Positions 27,491-37,423 of a stretch of 64,000 bases of DNA are shown in pieces. A model generated the notes under the pieces. That model worked only from the letters and a program-made list of their open reading frames with translations. It was not told where the DNA came from and searched no databases. A program made the position numbers and the translations under genes. Origin of the DNA: Arthrobacter sp. Hiyo8 (lineage in GTDB: Bacteria; Actinomycetota; Actinomycetes; Actinomycetales; Micrococcaceae); NCBI GenBank assembly GCA_001549895.1, contig AP014719.1, forward strand, positions 2,604,001 through 2,668,000, given 5' to 3'. Position 1 is the stretch's first letter. Each line of letters begins with the position of its first letter.

Positions 27491-28493
27491 TTAGCGGCTT
27501 GAGAAAGCCGCGTCGAAAGCGGCGACTGGCGGGGCGATGGCGGCGAGTTCCCGGACCATGGCCAAGGATTGCGGTGCTCCCACGAGTCGGTCCATGCCCG
27601 CGTCTTCCCACTCGACGCTGGTTGGCCCCTCGTAGCCGATGGCATTGAGGGCGCGGAAGATCGGCTCCCATTTCACGTCGCCATGGCCTGCGGTGACGAA
27701 GTCCCAGCCCGGCGCGGATCCGCCCATGGCAAGTGGGAGCCGAGCCGGCCGTTGCGTCCGTTGAGCTGGCGGATGGATTCCTTAACGTGCACGTGGAAGA
27801 TCTTCGGCGCGAAATCCTGGAGGAACATCACCGGATCCAGGTCCTGCCAGATGAAGTGGGATGGATCGAAGTTCAGCCCGAAGCTCTCGCGATGCCCCAC
27901 GGCTTCCAGGGCACGTTTCGCGGTCCAGTAGTCGTAGGCGATCTCGGAGGGGTGGACTTCCAGGGCGAAGCGGACCCCGACTTCGTCGAACACGTCGAGG
28001 ATCGGGTTCCAGCGGTCCGCGAAATCCTGGTAGCCACGCTCGATCATCGCCTCCGAGGCGGGCGGGAACATGGCCACTGCCTTCCAGATGGAGGAGCCCG
28101 TGAATCCCGTGACGGTCTTGACGCCGAGGCGTGCCGCGGCCCGTGCCGTGTCCTTCATGGCCTCGGCAGCGCGTTGGCGGACTCCTTCAGGATCGCCATT
28201 GCCCCAAACCTCGTCGGAGAGGATGTCCCGGTGGCGCTCATCGATGGGGTCGTCGCACACGGCTTGGCCGGTGAGATGGTTGGCGATCGCAAAGACCTGA
28301 AGGCCGCTCTTCTCCAGGATGTCGAGCCGTTCCTGGACATAGCTGTCGTCCACGGAGGCCCGGTGGGGGTCCAGGTGGTCGCCCAGCAGGCGATTTCGAG
28401 CCCGTCGAAGCCCCATTCGCCCGCGAGCCGGGCGACCTCTTCGAAGGGCAGATCGGCCCATTGGCCGGTGAACAGTGTGATGGGTCTTGTCAT
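27491..28493 (-). CDS. Sugar phosphate isomerase/epimerase-like TIM barrel, two frameshifts
   Basis: Rejoined at about 28382 and 27725, this is an AP-endonuclease-2/xylose isomerase-like TIM barrel of about 335 residues. It starts [20 protein letters not shown] and contains [25 protein letters not shown] with a metal-binding Glu, [10 protein letters not shown] and [10 protein letters not shown], and ends [15 protein letters not shown]. Such proteins isomerise or epimerise keto sugars, or hydrate or cleave 3-keto glycosides. It lies between two Gfo/Idh/MocA enzymes, supporting action on an oxidised sugar. Confidence 0.83.
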
Positions 28494-28505
28494 CGGGATT
28501 CCCTC

Positions 28506-29713
28506 CTAGACTTCCTGCCAGCGGCTGGACTCTGCGGCGCTGCCTTCCACGGCAGCCAGCACTTTTTGCACCTGCAGGGCATCAGCGAACGACGGCGAGG
28601 GCTGCTCGCCTGCGCCGATCGCGGTCACGAGGTCCACCACTTGGTGCGTGAAGCCGTGCTCGTATCCGAGGCCATGCCCGGTGGGCCACCAGTTGCCGAC
28701 GTAGGGGTGTTCGGGCTCCGTCACGAAGATCCGGCGGAATCCGGCGTCGGGGGATTCCGCGGCGTCGTAGAAGGACAGGACGTTCATCTCTTCGAAGTCG
28801 AACGCGAGGGAGGCCTTGGTCCCGTTGACTTCCAGGCGCATGGCGTTCTTGCGTCCCAGCGCGAACCGCGTGGCCTCGAAGACCCCGACGGCGCCGCGGA
28901 AGTAGTGCCGCCGTCGAGCCCGTCGCCAGAAAAGCGGGCGGTGAAAATGGCGGCGTCATCGACCGTGACCGCGCCGCGCGGCGCATCCGCGCCGACGTCG
29001 CCATGGCCGCCCAACCCGACGAGGTCACCGGCCAGCGGACGTTCGTGGACGAAGGTTTCCAGGAGTGCGGAAACGCCCGTGATCTGCTGCCCGGTGACCC
29101 ACTGCGCAGCGTCGATGCTGTGCGCTCCGATGTCGCCCAAGGAGCCCGATCCGGACTTGGACTTGTCCAGCCGCCAGGTCATGGGCGCGTTTTCGTCGCT
29201 AAGCCAGTCCTGCAGGTACTGCGCCCGCACGTGCCGGATGGTTCCCAAACGGCCCTCTTCGACCATCCGCTTGGCCAGCGCCAAAGCAGGGGTGCGGCGG
29301 TAGCTGAAGCCGCACATCGAGAACACTCCGCGTTCTGCCGCGGCCTGGGCGGCTTCGGTCATGCGCTCCGCCTCCGCCACAGAATTGGCGAGGGGTTTCT
29401 CGCAGAGCACGTGCTTGCCCGCTTCGAGGGCTGCGATCGCGATCTCGGCGTGCGTATTGCCCGGGGTGCAGATGTCGATCAGGTCGATGTCGTCCCGCTC
29501 GAGGAGCCGGCGCCAATCAGTCTCCACCGATCCCCAGCCGAGCTTGCCCGCGGCGGCGCGGACGCCGTCGTCGTTCCGGCCGCACAGTGCGGTGAGCTGG
29601 GGGTCAAGCGGGAGATCGAAGAACCGCGGCGCTGTCCGCCAAGCGTGGGAGTGGGCGGCGCCCATGAATGCGTAGCCGACCATGCCGACCCGCAAGGGCT
29701 TTGCGGTAGTCAT
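28506..29713 (-). CDS. Gfo/Idh/MocA family oxidoreductase, one frameshift
   Basis: The N-terminal Rossmann domain ([18 protein letters not shown]) leads into [20 protein letters not shown] and [20 protein letters not shown]. The substrate domain has [21 protein letters not shown] break near 28915 separates the last third, [20 protein letters not shown] onward. The total is about 400 residues. It is closest in style to inositol-dehydrogenase-like sugar oxidoreductases. It follows the ABC permease genes by about 35 bases in the same operon. Confidence 0.83.
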
Positions 29714-29746
29714 TGTGTTTCCTTTCGTGCTTTCAAAGAGCGTTGG

Positions 29747-30668
29747 CTATTTGCTGAATCCTGCGGTCAACCCGCTGAGCAGCTGGCGGCGGGCCACCAC
29801 ATAGATGACCAGCAGCGGCAAGGTGGCGAGCACCACGGAAGCCAACACGGCGGGAATGTTCACGCTGAATTCGCCCTGGAACGTCCACAAGGACAGCGGA
29901 AGCACACGGGTGGACGGGCTCTGGGTCAGGATCAGCGGGAACAGGAAGCCGTTCCAGACGCCGAGCGCGTTGTAGATGCCCACGGTCACGACGGCGGGGC
30001 GCGTCATGGGCAGCGCGAGCCGCCACATCATGGCCCAGTCCGAGCAACCATCGAGCCGCATGGACTCGAACAACTCGTTGGGTACATCGCGCATGAAGTT
30101 GCTCAGGATGAGGACGGAAATGGGAATCGCGAACGCAATGGAGGGCAAGATCAGCGCCAACAAGGTGTCATAGAGATGCGCTTTGGTGATCATCCAATAG
30201 ATGGGAATGATCGTGGCGTGCAAGGGAATCGCCAGGCCCAGGAGGAACGTGTTGTTCGTCCACGTCAGGAACCGGCCCTTCCCCGGACGATCGCGTAGGC
30301 GGCCATGAACGAGACCAAGAGCGCAGGTACGACACTGCCCACTGTGACGATCAGGCTGTTGAAGAAGTACATGGCGAAGTCGTTGTCCAGGACCAGCTTG
30401 TAGTTGTCCAGGGTCGGCTCGGTGGGCGGCATCATCGGGTTCGAGGTGAAGAACCCGGCCTGGTTCTTCAGGCTGGTCACCACCACGTAGTAGATGGGAA
30501 CGATGATGATCGCCAGCCAAAGCCAGCCGCCCAGGCCGCCCAGGTAGTTGGGGCGGAGCCGGCCGGGCCCTTGGCGCCTTTTGCTCGCTGGCCATGTTTG
30601 TGGCCTTGCTTGTTGCTTGGCGCGTTGGGCCTTGCCGGCGGTGCGGGAATCTGGGTTGTGGAAGCCAT
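29747..30668 (-). CDS. Sugar ABC transporter permease, MalG type, two frameshifts
   Basis: The N-terminus (MASTTQIPAPPARPN) is long, basic and cytoplasmic, then six helices follow. The binding-protein-dependent transport loop is ELFESMRLDGCSDWAMMWRL, the EAA motif that docks the ATPase. Breaks lie near 30550 and 30285. The length is about 305 residues. The start overlaps the stop of the other permease (TGATG). It forms the membrane channel with that protein. No ATPase gene is in the operon, so a shared MsiK-like ATPase is likely. Confidence 0.85.
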
Positions 30669-31567
30669 CAGGCACCTTCCAATTGGCTTGCGTTGCGGTT
30701 CTTGCCACCGAGTCTTTGCAGGAGCAGGGCCAGTGCAAGGCCGATCACCACGAGGATGACGCCGAGGGCGCTCGCCGCTCCCATGTCGTTGGCCTTGAAG
30801 CCGGTCAGGTACATGTGCAGCGGTAGCAGCCGCGTGGAATAGCCGGGCCTCCGCCGGTGAGGACGAAGACGAGATCGAAGTAGGCCAGTGAGCCGACCAC
30901 CATAAGGGTCGAGGACGTGATGATGGTGTATTTCAACTGGGGCAAGGTAATGGCGAAGAACTGCTGGACGCGCCCCGCGCCGTCGATTTGGGCCGCTTCA
31001 TACAGCGACGCCGGGATCTGGCGCACGCCGCCTTGGTAGATGAGTGTGTGGAACGGGACAAACTGCCAGGCGATGACGAAGACGACGACGAACAGCACCA
31101 GATCTGAGTTGCCGAGCCAGTCCTGGGCGAGGAATGGAAGGCCCAAGCCCGGACCGAGTCCGAAGTTCGGGTCCAAGAGGGCCTTGTATGCGATCGCGAC
31201 GGCCGCGGAGGACAGCAGCAGCGGCACGAAGTAGAGGACTGCGAGGGCCGCGCGGTATTTCTGGGACGCGGACGTGAAAACTCCGAGGAGCAAGCTGATG
31301 GGGCTTGCACGATGAACGAGAAGAACATGATCTTGGCCGTGACCCACAGCGCATTGCCGGTGACGGGATCGGTCAGGACCGTGGTCCAGCTCGACAAGCC
31401 GTCCAGTTTGATTTCGCCCAGCCCGTCCCATTTGGTGAAGCTGAGGAAGAGCACGCCGAAGAGAGGGATGATGGCGAAGAGGAGGAAGAAGACAAGGGCT
31501 GGTGCGGCCAGCCACCCCGACGGCCCTTTTCAAGGACCCGCCGGGAAGAACCGGTTGAGGTAGACAC
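30668..31567 (-). CDS. Sugar ABC transporter permease, MalF type, frameshifted
   Basis: This permease has six helices and about 298 residues. The N-terminus is VSTSTGSSRRVLEKG, the first helix LFAIIPLFGVLFLSFTKWDG, a middle helix VLYFVPLLLSSAAVAIAYKA, and the EAA loop PASLYEAAQIDGAGRVQQFF. Breaks lie near 31530, 31295 and 30845. The GTG start has a GGAAAG site and follows the binding-protein stop by three bases. It partners the MalG-type permease. Confidence 0.83.
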
Positions 31568-31570
31568 TGG

Positions 31571-32901
31571 TTACTTTCCGATCGTGGCGTTCATGGTTGA
31601 GACGAACTGATCGGGGCTGATCTTCTTCAGGAAGATCTGGTCCAGGTTCGCCAACATGGCGTCTCCCTGGGCGGGCTGAGGGCCTGGTCCCAGGAGAGGG
31701 TGAAGCTCGGTGCGTTCTTGGCCATGCCGTACACGTAGCTCAGGAAATCCTTGTCCGGTGATGCGGCCAGCTTGCTTTCGATGCCCGTGGTCACGGGAAC
31801 CGCTCCGGAGTCGATCAAGGACTGGGTGTCGGCGTCGGTGAACATTCCGCTCTTGACGTAGTCGAGCGCCGCCTTCTTCTGGCTGTCAGTGGCCTTGGAA
31901 GAGATCGACCAGAAGTTGGAAGGGTTGCCCACGACGTTGGCAGGATCGCCCTTGCCACCGGACACGGTGGGGAAGGTGACGTAGCCCAGCTTGCCGTTCT
32001 TGACGAAGTCCGCGGCGTCCTTCTTCATGCTCTGGTAGATCCAGCCACCCTGCAGGATCATGGCGGCCTTGCCGGTGTAAAGGAGGGCCTGGTCCGCGTT
32101 GCTGTCGGCGGCAATGGAGGAGAATCCGTTGGCGAATCCGCCGGCGTCCACCAGGTCCTGGATCTTGCTGAGGGCTGCCTTGACGGCGGGGTCGGACCAG
32201 GCGCCGGGCTTGTTGGCAGCGATGTTCGCGAAGACCTCGGGTCCGCCGATGCGCTCCACCAGGTATTCGAGCCACATCAGGTCAGGCCACTTGGACTGGC
32301 CGCCCAGGGAGAAGGGAGCGATGCCTGCAGCCTTGAACTTCGGCACCAGGGCCATGAGTTCATCCCAGGTCTTGGGGGCCTGGGCGCCGATCTTATCGAA
32401 GACTTCCTTGTTGTAGTACAGGACGACGGGCTGCACGTTGTTGTTGGGCAGGGCATACGTCTTGCCGTCGATCACGCCGTTCTTGAGCACGGACGGCAGG
32501 TAGCGGCTCTTGACATCCGGGTTTGACGATACGAAGTCCGACAGGTCGGCCACCTGGCCGGCGTCGACATAGGACTTCAGCACGCCACCGCCCCAACCGT
32601 AAATGAAGGTGGGTCCTTGTCCGGCGCCGACGGCGGTGCGCACTTTGGTCTTGTACGCGTCGTTCGCGAAGAAGTCGAGCTTGACGGCCTCGTCCGGGTG
32701 GGCTTTGTTCCATGCATCGATGGACTTCTGGAGTACGGGCTGGTTACCGCCCGTGAGGCCCCACATGGTGGCCGAATCGGCGTTTCCTGCCGAACTTGCC
32801 GGTCCACTTGATCCGCAGGCTGCGAGGGAGATCGATACGGCCGCGGCAGTGACGGCGATCGCTGCCGTGCGCAACGTGAGTTTTACCATTTGCAATTCCA
32901 T
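31571..32901 (-). CDS. Extracellular sugar-binding lipoprotein, one frameshift
   Basis: The signal peptide ends in the lipobox LAACGSSG, so the mature protein is lipid-anchored outside the membrane. About 440 residues follow the type 1 solute-binding fold (SIDAWNKAHPDEAVKLDFFA, YALPNNNVQPVVLYYNKEVF, AAGIAPFSLGGQSKWP). A break near 31680 shifts the last 36 residues, which end FVSTMNATIGK. The ATG at 32901 follows GGAGG by four bases. It is the first gene of the operon. The divergent LacI regulator and CGAAATATTTCG operators lie upstream. Confidence 0.88.
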
Positions 32902-33004
32902 TCGTCCTCCGGGCTCGACGCTGATTGCCCGGCTATTGGTTTCGGGAGTCCGGCCTTCGGGGAGCGAGGCTGCACTGCCGCTGAATATGCTTGATCCGAA
33001 TCTT

Positions 33005-33016
33005 CGAAATATTTCG
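33005..33016. promoter_or_regulatory. LacI-type operator CGAAATATTTCG, copy 1
   Basis: A perfect 12-bp palindrome, repeated exactly at 33149. It lies about 100 bp upstream of the binding-protein start. LacI-family operators typically have a central CG; this one has AT at its centre, as in some actinobacterial LacI sites. It probably represses the sugar operon. Confidence 0.7.
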
Positions 33017-33148
33017 ATAATCTTTTCGGTCCGTTAGGCAAATTTAGCTGTGGTCTGGGTCACCGTCAAGGCGATTCGGGCATAAAGTTCAACTCTTTTA
33101 CGAAATGGCGATTGACTCTGCTTGCCTCGCCGCCCACACTTGTGTCAG

Positions 33149-33160
33149 CGAAATATTTCG
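33149..33160. promoter_or_regulatory. LacI-type operator CGAAATATTTCG, copy 2
   Basis: Identical to the copy at 33005 and only 16 bp before the lacI-type start codon, so it suits autoregulation. The 144-bp centre distance would allow looping by a tetramer. Confidence 0.7.
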
Positions 33161-33176
33161 AAAGAGTTGAGGATCC

Positions 33177-34211
33177 ATGGCCAGCAGTGAAAGTTCCGCC
33201 AAGGTGACATTGGCCGCCATTGCCCGGGAAGCGGGCGTCTCGATGCCGACCGTCTCGAAGGTGGTCAATGGGCGCGAGGATGTTGCGGCTGACACGCGCG
33301 CCAAAGTTCTGACCGCCTTGGAGCGGACGGGATACAAGTCGCCGCTTCAGCGAAAGAACACCGCCGGCCGCCGGCCCGTGGTGGAGGTTGTGTTCGACAC
33401 CTTGAATTCGGCGTATGGGGTGGAAGTGCTCAACGGCGTGTTGGAGCACGCGGCCGCCTCCGACGTCGAAGTCCTGCTCAACATCACCGGCCAGCAGTCG
33501 GCGTCGAAGCTGAGCCTCGAGCAGCGGGCGCAGCGGATCGTCGACGAAGGCCGCAGCGGCATGATCGTGGTGACCTCGGCGTTCAGTTCGGCCCAGCTGG
33601 ATCCATTTCGACGGCGCCAGATACCCATCGTGGTCATCGACCCGCTCAACCCGCCGCCGGGTGACGTGGTCAGCGTCGGTGCCAGCAACTGGGCCGGGGG
33701 CAAGGCCGCCACGGCGCACCTGTTGGATCTGGGGCACCGCCGGATCGCCTACCTGGGTGGCCCGGAAGGCGCCGAGTGCAACCAGGCCCGTCTCCACGGC
33801 TACATGGCGGCGCTGATGGCGAATGGTGTGCCCGTCGAGGAGCGTTACATCCTGTCAGGGCCCTTCCGCTCCGAGAACGGGGTGGCGGGAATGAAAACCC
33901 TGCTTCAACTCGAAGAGCGCCCAACGGCCATCTTTGCCGCAAGCGACAGCATCGCCCTGGGTGTGCTCGCCGAGGCGCGGCGGCAAAAGATCCGCATCCC
34001 GGAGGACATCAGCGTGGTGGGATTCGACGGAACCTACCAAGCAGAGGAATCGGTGCCGCCGCTGACGTCCGTATCCCAGCCGCTGCAGGAGATGGGCCGT
34101 GCCGCCCTGCGCTTCGTGCTCCGCCAAATGCGCGGTGACGCATTGGACTCGCGGCGCGTGGAACTCGCCACGCACCTTGTGGTCCGCGAATCCACCGCCC
34201 CGCCGGCGTAG
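33177..34211 (+). CDS. LacI family transcriptional regulator
   Basis: This intact 344-residue repressor has an N-terminal helix-turn-helix (VTLAAIAREAGVSMPTVSKV, NGREDVAADTRAKVL) and a periplasmic-binding-protein-like sugar domain (GHRRIAYLGGPEG, PTAIFAASDSIALGVLAEAR, SVVGFDGTYQAEESVPPLTS). It is divergent from the ABC-sugar operon with two identical palindromes between. It probably represses that operon until the imported sugar binds. A terminator-like hairpin follows the stop. Confidence 0.9.
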   Translation: MASSESSAKVTLAAIAREAGVSMPTVSKVVNGREDVAADTRAKVLTALERTGYKSPLQRKNTAGRRPVVEVVFDTLNSAYGVEVLNGVLEHAAASDVEVLLNITGQQSASKLSLEQRAQRIVDEGRSGMIVVTSAFSSAQLDPFRRRQIPIVVIDPLNPPPGDVVSVGASNWAGGKAATAHLLDLGHRRIAYLGGPEGAECNQARLHGYMAALMANGVPVEERYILSGPFRSENGVAGMKTLLQLEERPTAIFAASDSIALGVLAEARRQKIRIPEDISVVGFDGTYQAEESVPPLTSVSQPLQEMGRAALRFVLRQMRGDALDSRRVELATHLVVRESTAPPA

Positions 34212-34222
34212 GCCTAGTCCGG

Positions 34223-34249
34223 ACCCCCGCTCACTTTTGGGGGTGTTTT
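34223..34249 (+). terminator. Rho-independent-like terminator after the LacI gene
   Basis: ACCCCC pairs with GGGGGT across a 10-base loop and is followed by GTTTTC. The stem is short but GC-only and a T run follows, 12 bases after the stop codon. Confidence 0.55.
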
Positions 34250-34350
34250 CGCCGACGCTAGCTCACATCTTCGAGCCCGACGACGGGGCGGTGGTCTTCC
34301 CTCAGCTTGGTGTTCCGCGCGTCAGGGTCTAATTTGGGCCGATTGATCTG

Positions 34351-35918
34351 TCAGAAGTCGTAGCGGAATGTGCTCGTTGCAATCCCGGTTCCACTCAGGC
34401 CATACGTCAAGGTGTAGACGCCCTGGTTCACGACGGTGACGTTGAGCCGGAAGGTCAGTTCGCCGGGTTGTGCCGAATTTGTGGTGCAACTGATGCCGGA
34501 AGGATCCAGTGGCTTCGCCGAGCAACTCCAGCCCGAGGGGGCAGTAACGGATCCGCTTGAAATTGTGCCGGGCGCGTTGATCGAGAAGTCGGCTGTGGCA
34601 TTCCCGATTCCTCGGGACAGGGTGAAGACGGTCTCGAGCGTCGCCGTCGTGGGGTCCGCACCCGTGTCTGTCCGACTCGCTGTACCGCTGATCTTCCCGC
34701 GATTTGCCGTCGGCGTCGGCGTGGGAGCCGGGGTCCGCACGGGAACGGCAATGGGTAATGGTGTGCTGGCTGGCGCGGGCCCTCGTGCCGGCGCCGGTGT
34801 CGCAAAGAGGGGTTCGGTGATCACAGGCGTCGCCGCTTCGTCCGGCAGCGCAGGAAGCGGCGGGAGCGCTTCGGAGGCAACACGGGTGGGGACTGGTCTC
34901 GGGACGGCGCGGGCGTCGGCCGGGCAGACCCGGTTGTTTGTATCCGGGCATCCTGATATCCCTGCGGCGCCGGCTGGCCACCCAGGACCTGGACAAAACC
35001 GACCCCTGCCACGACCAGCCCTACTGCGAGGCCAGCGAGGATAGACATCAATAGAGGCTGTGAGATCCGGGTCATCCCGGATGCCACCGGCGCTGAAGGA
35101 AACTGCCCTGCAATGCCCAGCCCCGAGGCGCCGCTTCCCCATGCTGCCAGCGGGACGCCTGTCATCAATGGCAGGAGCACGGCCCGCATGGTTGCCTGCA
35201 CGTCCCTGAGCTCCAGCAGCACGGCCGTGCACTTGGCGCACTCGTCAAGGTGATCCCGGACCTTTGCCTCGGCGTGTTTGGACAAGCCCCCGCGAACATA
35301 GGATCCGAGCTGGGGTACGACTTTCGTGCAGGCGCCTTGCGGAATCTCGCTGACGTGCATCTGCAAATACTGTTTGCGCAATCCTTCCCTCGCGCGCACG
35401 CCCAGTGCGGAGACAGCGTTGGGCGAGAGCCCGAGGATCGGAGCGACGACGGCGGGCTTCATCCGTTCCACGTCCAGGTACCACAGGGCCGATTGCCATC
35501 GTTCCGGCAGTGATCGGAAGGCACGGGCCACGGTATGGGATTCGAAAGCCTGGACGACCGGATCCCCGGGTGTCATTTTGTGGTCAAGAACAGCCTCGTC
35601 GGCGGTCGGCAGGGCGCGGCGGGCATTCCGGTTCCTATGATGGGAAAGCCTGGTCACCGTGGACAACAGGTACCCACGGAAGAATTGCTCAGGCCCCTTG
35701 CCCTCGACCAGGCTCTGCAGGACCGACCGGAATGCTTCGGCGACGACGTCGTCGGCATCGCTGAGGTTGTCAACGTTCCTGCGGGCAACGGTAGAAGCGA
35801 TGGAAACATGGCGAGCGTACAGCCCGTCATACGCATCCAGGTTTCCACCGCGGACCATGGCGATTATTTCACTGTCGCTGACAGCGTCGGCCATTGAAGA
35901 GGTAGTACTAGGCGCCAT
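34351..35918 (-). CDS. ECF sigma factor fused to zinc-finger anti-sigma, membrane helix and extracellular domain; one frameshift
   Basis: Residues 1-180 form an ECF sigma factor: region 2 (NVDNLSDADDVVAEAFRSVL) and region 4 (FRSLPERWQSALWYLDVERM, LGLSPNAVSALGVRAREGL). A zinc-binding anti-sigma-like motif follows (DHLDECAKC, H-x3-C-x2-C). Next come a membrane helix (ILAGLAVGLVVAGVGFVQVL), a Pro/Ala/Thr-rich stretch, and an extracellular beta-rich domain from about KISGTASRTD to IATSTFRYDF. A break near 34950 joins the two halves. The start follows GGGGAAG. C-terminally extended ECF sigma factors of this kind are known in actinobacteria; all parts of the signal path would be in one chain. Confidence 0.8.
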
Positions 35919-35981
35919 TACCGGCTTCCCCGCGAGCATAAATATTTCCGACCATATAGACACAGTGGCCGGACCCGGAAT

Positions 35982-36259
35982 TTATGACGCAGGTTTGGAA
36001 TCTTTTTTCGCGAAAAGGGTGATCAGCCATTTGTTCCTCAGTGGTTCGGTCCGGTGGCGCCCGTGGACGGGCACTTGGTCGACGACGTCGTTCTCGGAAG
36101 GCTCCATCGGTTCGGGGATCGCGTCTATTGACGAAGCAAATCGCCGCGTGCCGGTTGCCGCGCCCTGAGCTGCGCAACGAGGCTCTGGTCCCGCCACCGG
36201 GTCAGAAGCAGCCACATGCCATCCGCGACGGGCACCGCAGCCGCTGTTTGGATCTTCAT
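35982..36259 (-). CDS. Hypothetical small protein, one frameshift
   Basis: One minus frame reads MKIQTAAAVPVADGMWLLLT, continues RWRDQSLVAQL and stops. The neighbouring frame continues ASSIDAIPEPMEPSENDVVD and ends LFAKKDSKPAS. Joining them near 36140 gives about 92 residues with a basic C-terminus. I recognise no family. It lies between the sigma factor gene and another hypothetical gene on the same strand. The joined reading is a guess supported by sensible composition only. Confidence 0.35.
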
Positions 36260-36332
36260 GCCTACTGTGTGGCGCGTGCAGACGATTCATGTCGCAAGTG
36301 CGGAGAAGTATTTGCGTGCCGTGCGGGTGGCC

Positions 36333-36965
36333 TCAGTGGTGGACGCCGTCCCGCTTGAATCTCCCAGGAACCTCGACGTAGTAGATGGACCTCCCGGTGG
36401 GAAAGGAGAAGCGGTGCCCTGCGTGTCGGATTGGCTGATAGTCGTGGCCGAATGGGTCATGCACCGTGACTCGTTCGAGGTGATCGTCGCGTGTGAGGAG
36501 GCCGTTGACTTCTTGGAGCGTCGCAGGATGGGTTACTTCGCCATCCACCTCCAACACCCACGGCGCATCCGTGGTCCTGCCGGATTGTTCGAGGTAAAGC
36601 ATTTCAAACAATCCGGCAAGGAGGGCTTCCAACGTTTCCGGGGAGAACCGTTGTAAGGGGTGGGTCTGCATATTCCGACGTTGGTTGGTTGTCCACGCTT
36701 GGCGGAGCCAGTTGAATTCGACAGTGCCCAACGAAGGGCCCAGGCGCAGGTGCCTGTCCTTATCCATGGTCAGGCGGTAGTCGTTTCCGGCTCGGTCAAG
36801 GATGCATGCTGCTTCGTCAACGTATTCCAAGTTGTCGAGCATGGCGGCCTCGGACGGATAGTACGAGAAATCACCGACGTCGTCGACCACAACATAGTCG
36901 ATCGGGCTGCTGCCGGGAACCGTGGTGTCGGGTGCCGTTCCGTGGGTAAAGCCAAAGCGCTTCAT
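36333..36965 (-). CDS. Conserved-looking hypothetical protein
   Basis: This intact protein of about 210 residues starts MKRFGFTHGTAPDTTVPGSS; an earlier in-frame ATG is 11 codons upstream. It is acidic and mixed alpha/beta, with DNLEYVDEAACILDRAGNDY and LGPSLGTVEFNWLRQAWTTN. It has no signal peptide, no membrane helix and no motif I know. Codon use looks genuine. It stands alone on the minus strand. Confidence 0.6.
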   Translation of the reverse strand: MKRFGFTHGTAPDTTVPGSSPIDYVVVDDVGDFSYYPSEAAMLDNLEYVDEAACILDRAGNDYRLTMDKDRHLRLGPSLGTVEFNWLRQAWTTNQRRNMQTHPLQRFSPETLEALLAGLFEMLYLEQSGRTTDAPWVLEVDGEVTHPATLQEVNGLLTRDDHLERVTVHDPFGHDYQPIRHAGHRFSFPTGRSIYYVEVPGRFKRDGVHH

Positions 36966-37153
36966 GCTTACGTCAGCTCCTGCGGAGGACCAGTCCACAG
37001 CCCGGGTGGCCGTGAATTCTTCACTCGATCAGATCACCGAAAGGACCCGCCACCGGTGGTCTTTACGGTTTCCATATGCGGCAGGGCGGAGATTTAGCAC
37101 TCTCTTAACGGTCAAGGCTCGAGCAAATGGGGCAGGCATGGCAGACTTCGGCC

Positions 37154-37390
37154 ATGAGTATCGAGCACTGGTGGCCGAAGCTGAAGCCGTCCACCCAAGA
37201 ATGGCTGATCGAGAACAATGGCGACGCAGTGTCCCCCGAGGTGCTTGCCGAGATCGCCCAAGTTGGAGGTGTTGTTACTTCCGATGCCTGGTGGGTTGGT
37301 GAGAACGGGCCTTCGGGGTTCTATTTCTCGGACGAGGCGGTCGACTGGATCGAAGCGGTAGCGAACGGCGAGGTGCCTGAGCGGCCCTGA
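37154..37390 (+). CDS. Small hypothetical protein
   Basis: This 78-residue acidic protein starts MSIEHWWPKLKPSTQEWLIE, is rich in Trp, and ends AVDWIEAVANGEVPERP. It is probably cytoplasmic. I recognise no family. A hairpin overlaps its stop codon. Confidence 0.6.
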   Translation: MSIEHWWPKLKPSTQEWLIENNGDAVSPEVLAEIAQVGGVVTSDAWWVGENGPSGFYFSDEAVDWIEAVANGEVPERP

Positions 37391-37408
37391 CGGCATCGCC
37401 GTCAGGCC
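37383..37408. terminator. Bidirectional terminator hairpin
   Basis: GGCCCTGACGG and CCGTCAGGCC pair around a short CATCG loop. It lies between the 78-residue gene and the convergent APC permease gene. Confidence 0.6.
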
Positions 37409-37423
37409 ACCTTGTAGCCGCGC

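Noticed and set aside
29003..30298. A 431-residue open frame on the plus strand
   Set aside because: Antisense to an oxidoreductase and an ABC permease. Its His/Gln/Gly-rich text has no fold and looks like a shadow.
36041..36656. Plus-strand frames opposite the hypothetical genes at 35982-36965
   Set aside because: They mirror minus-strand frames with better starts and composition; no motif supports them.
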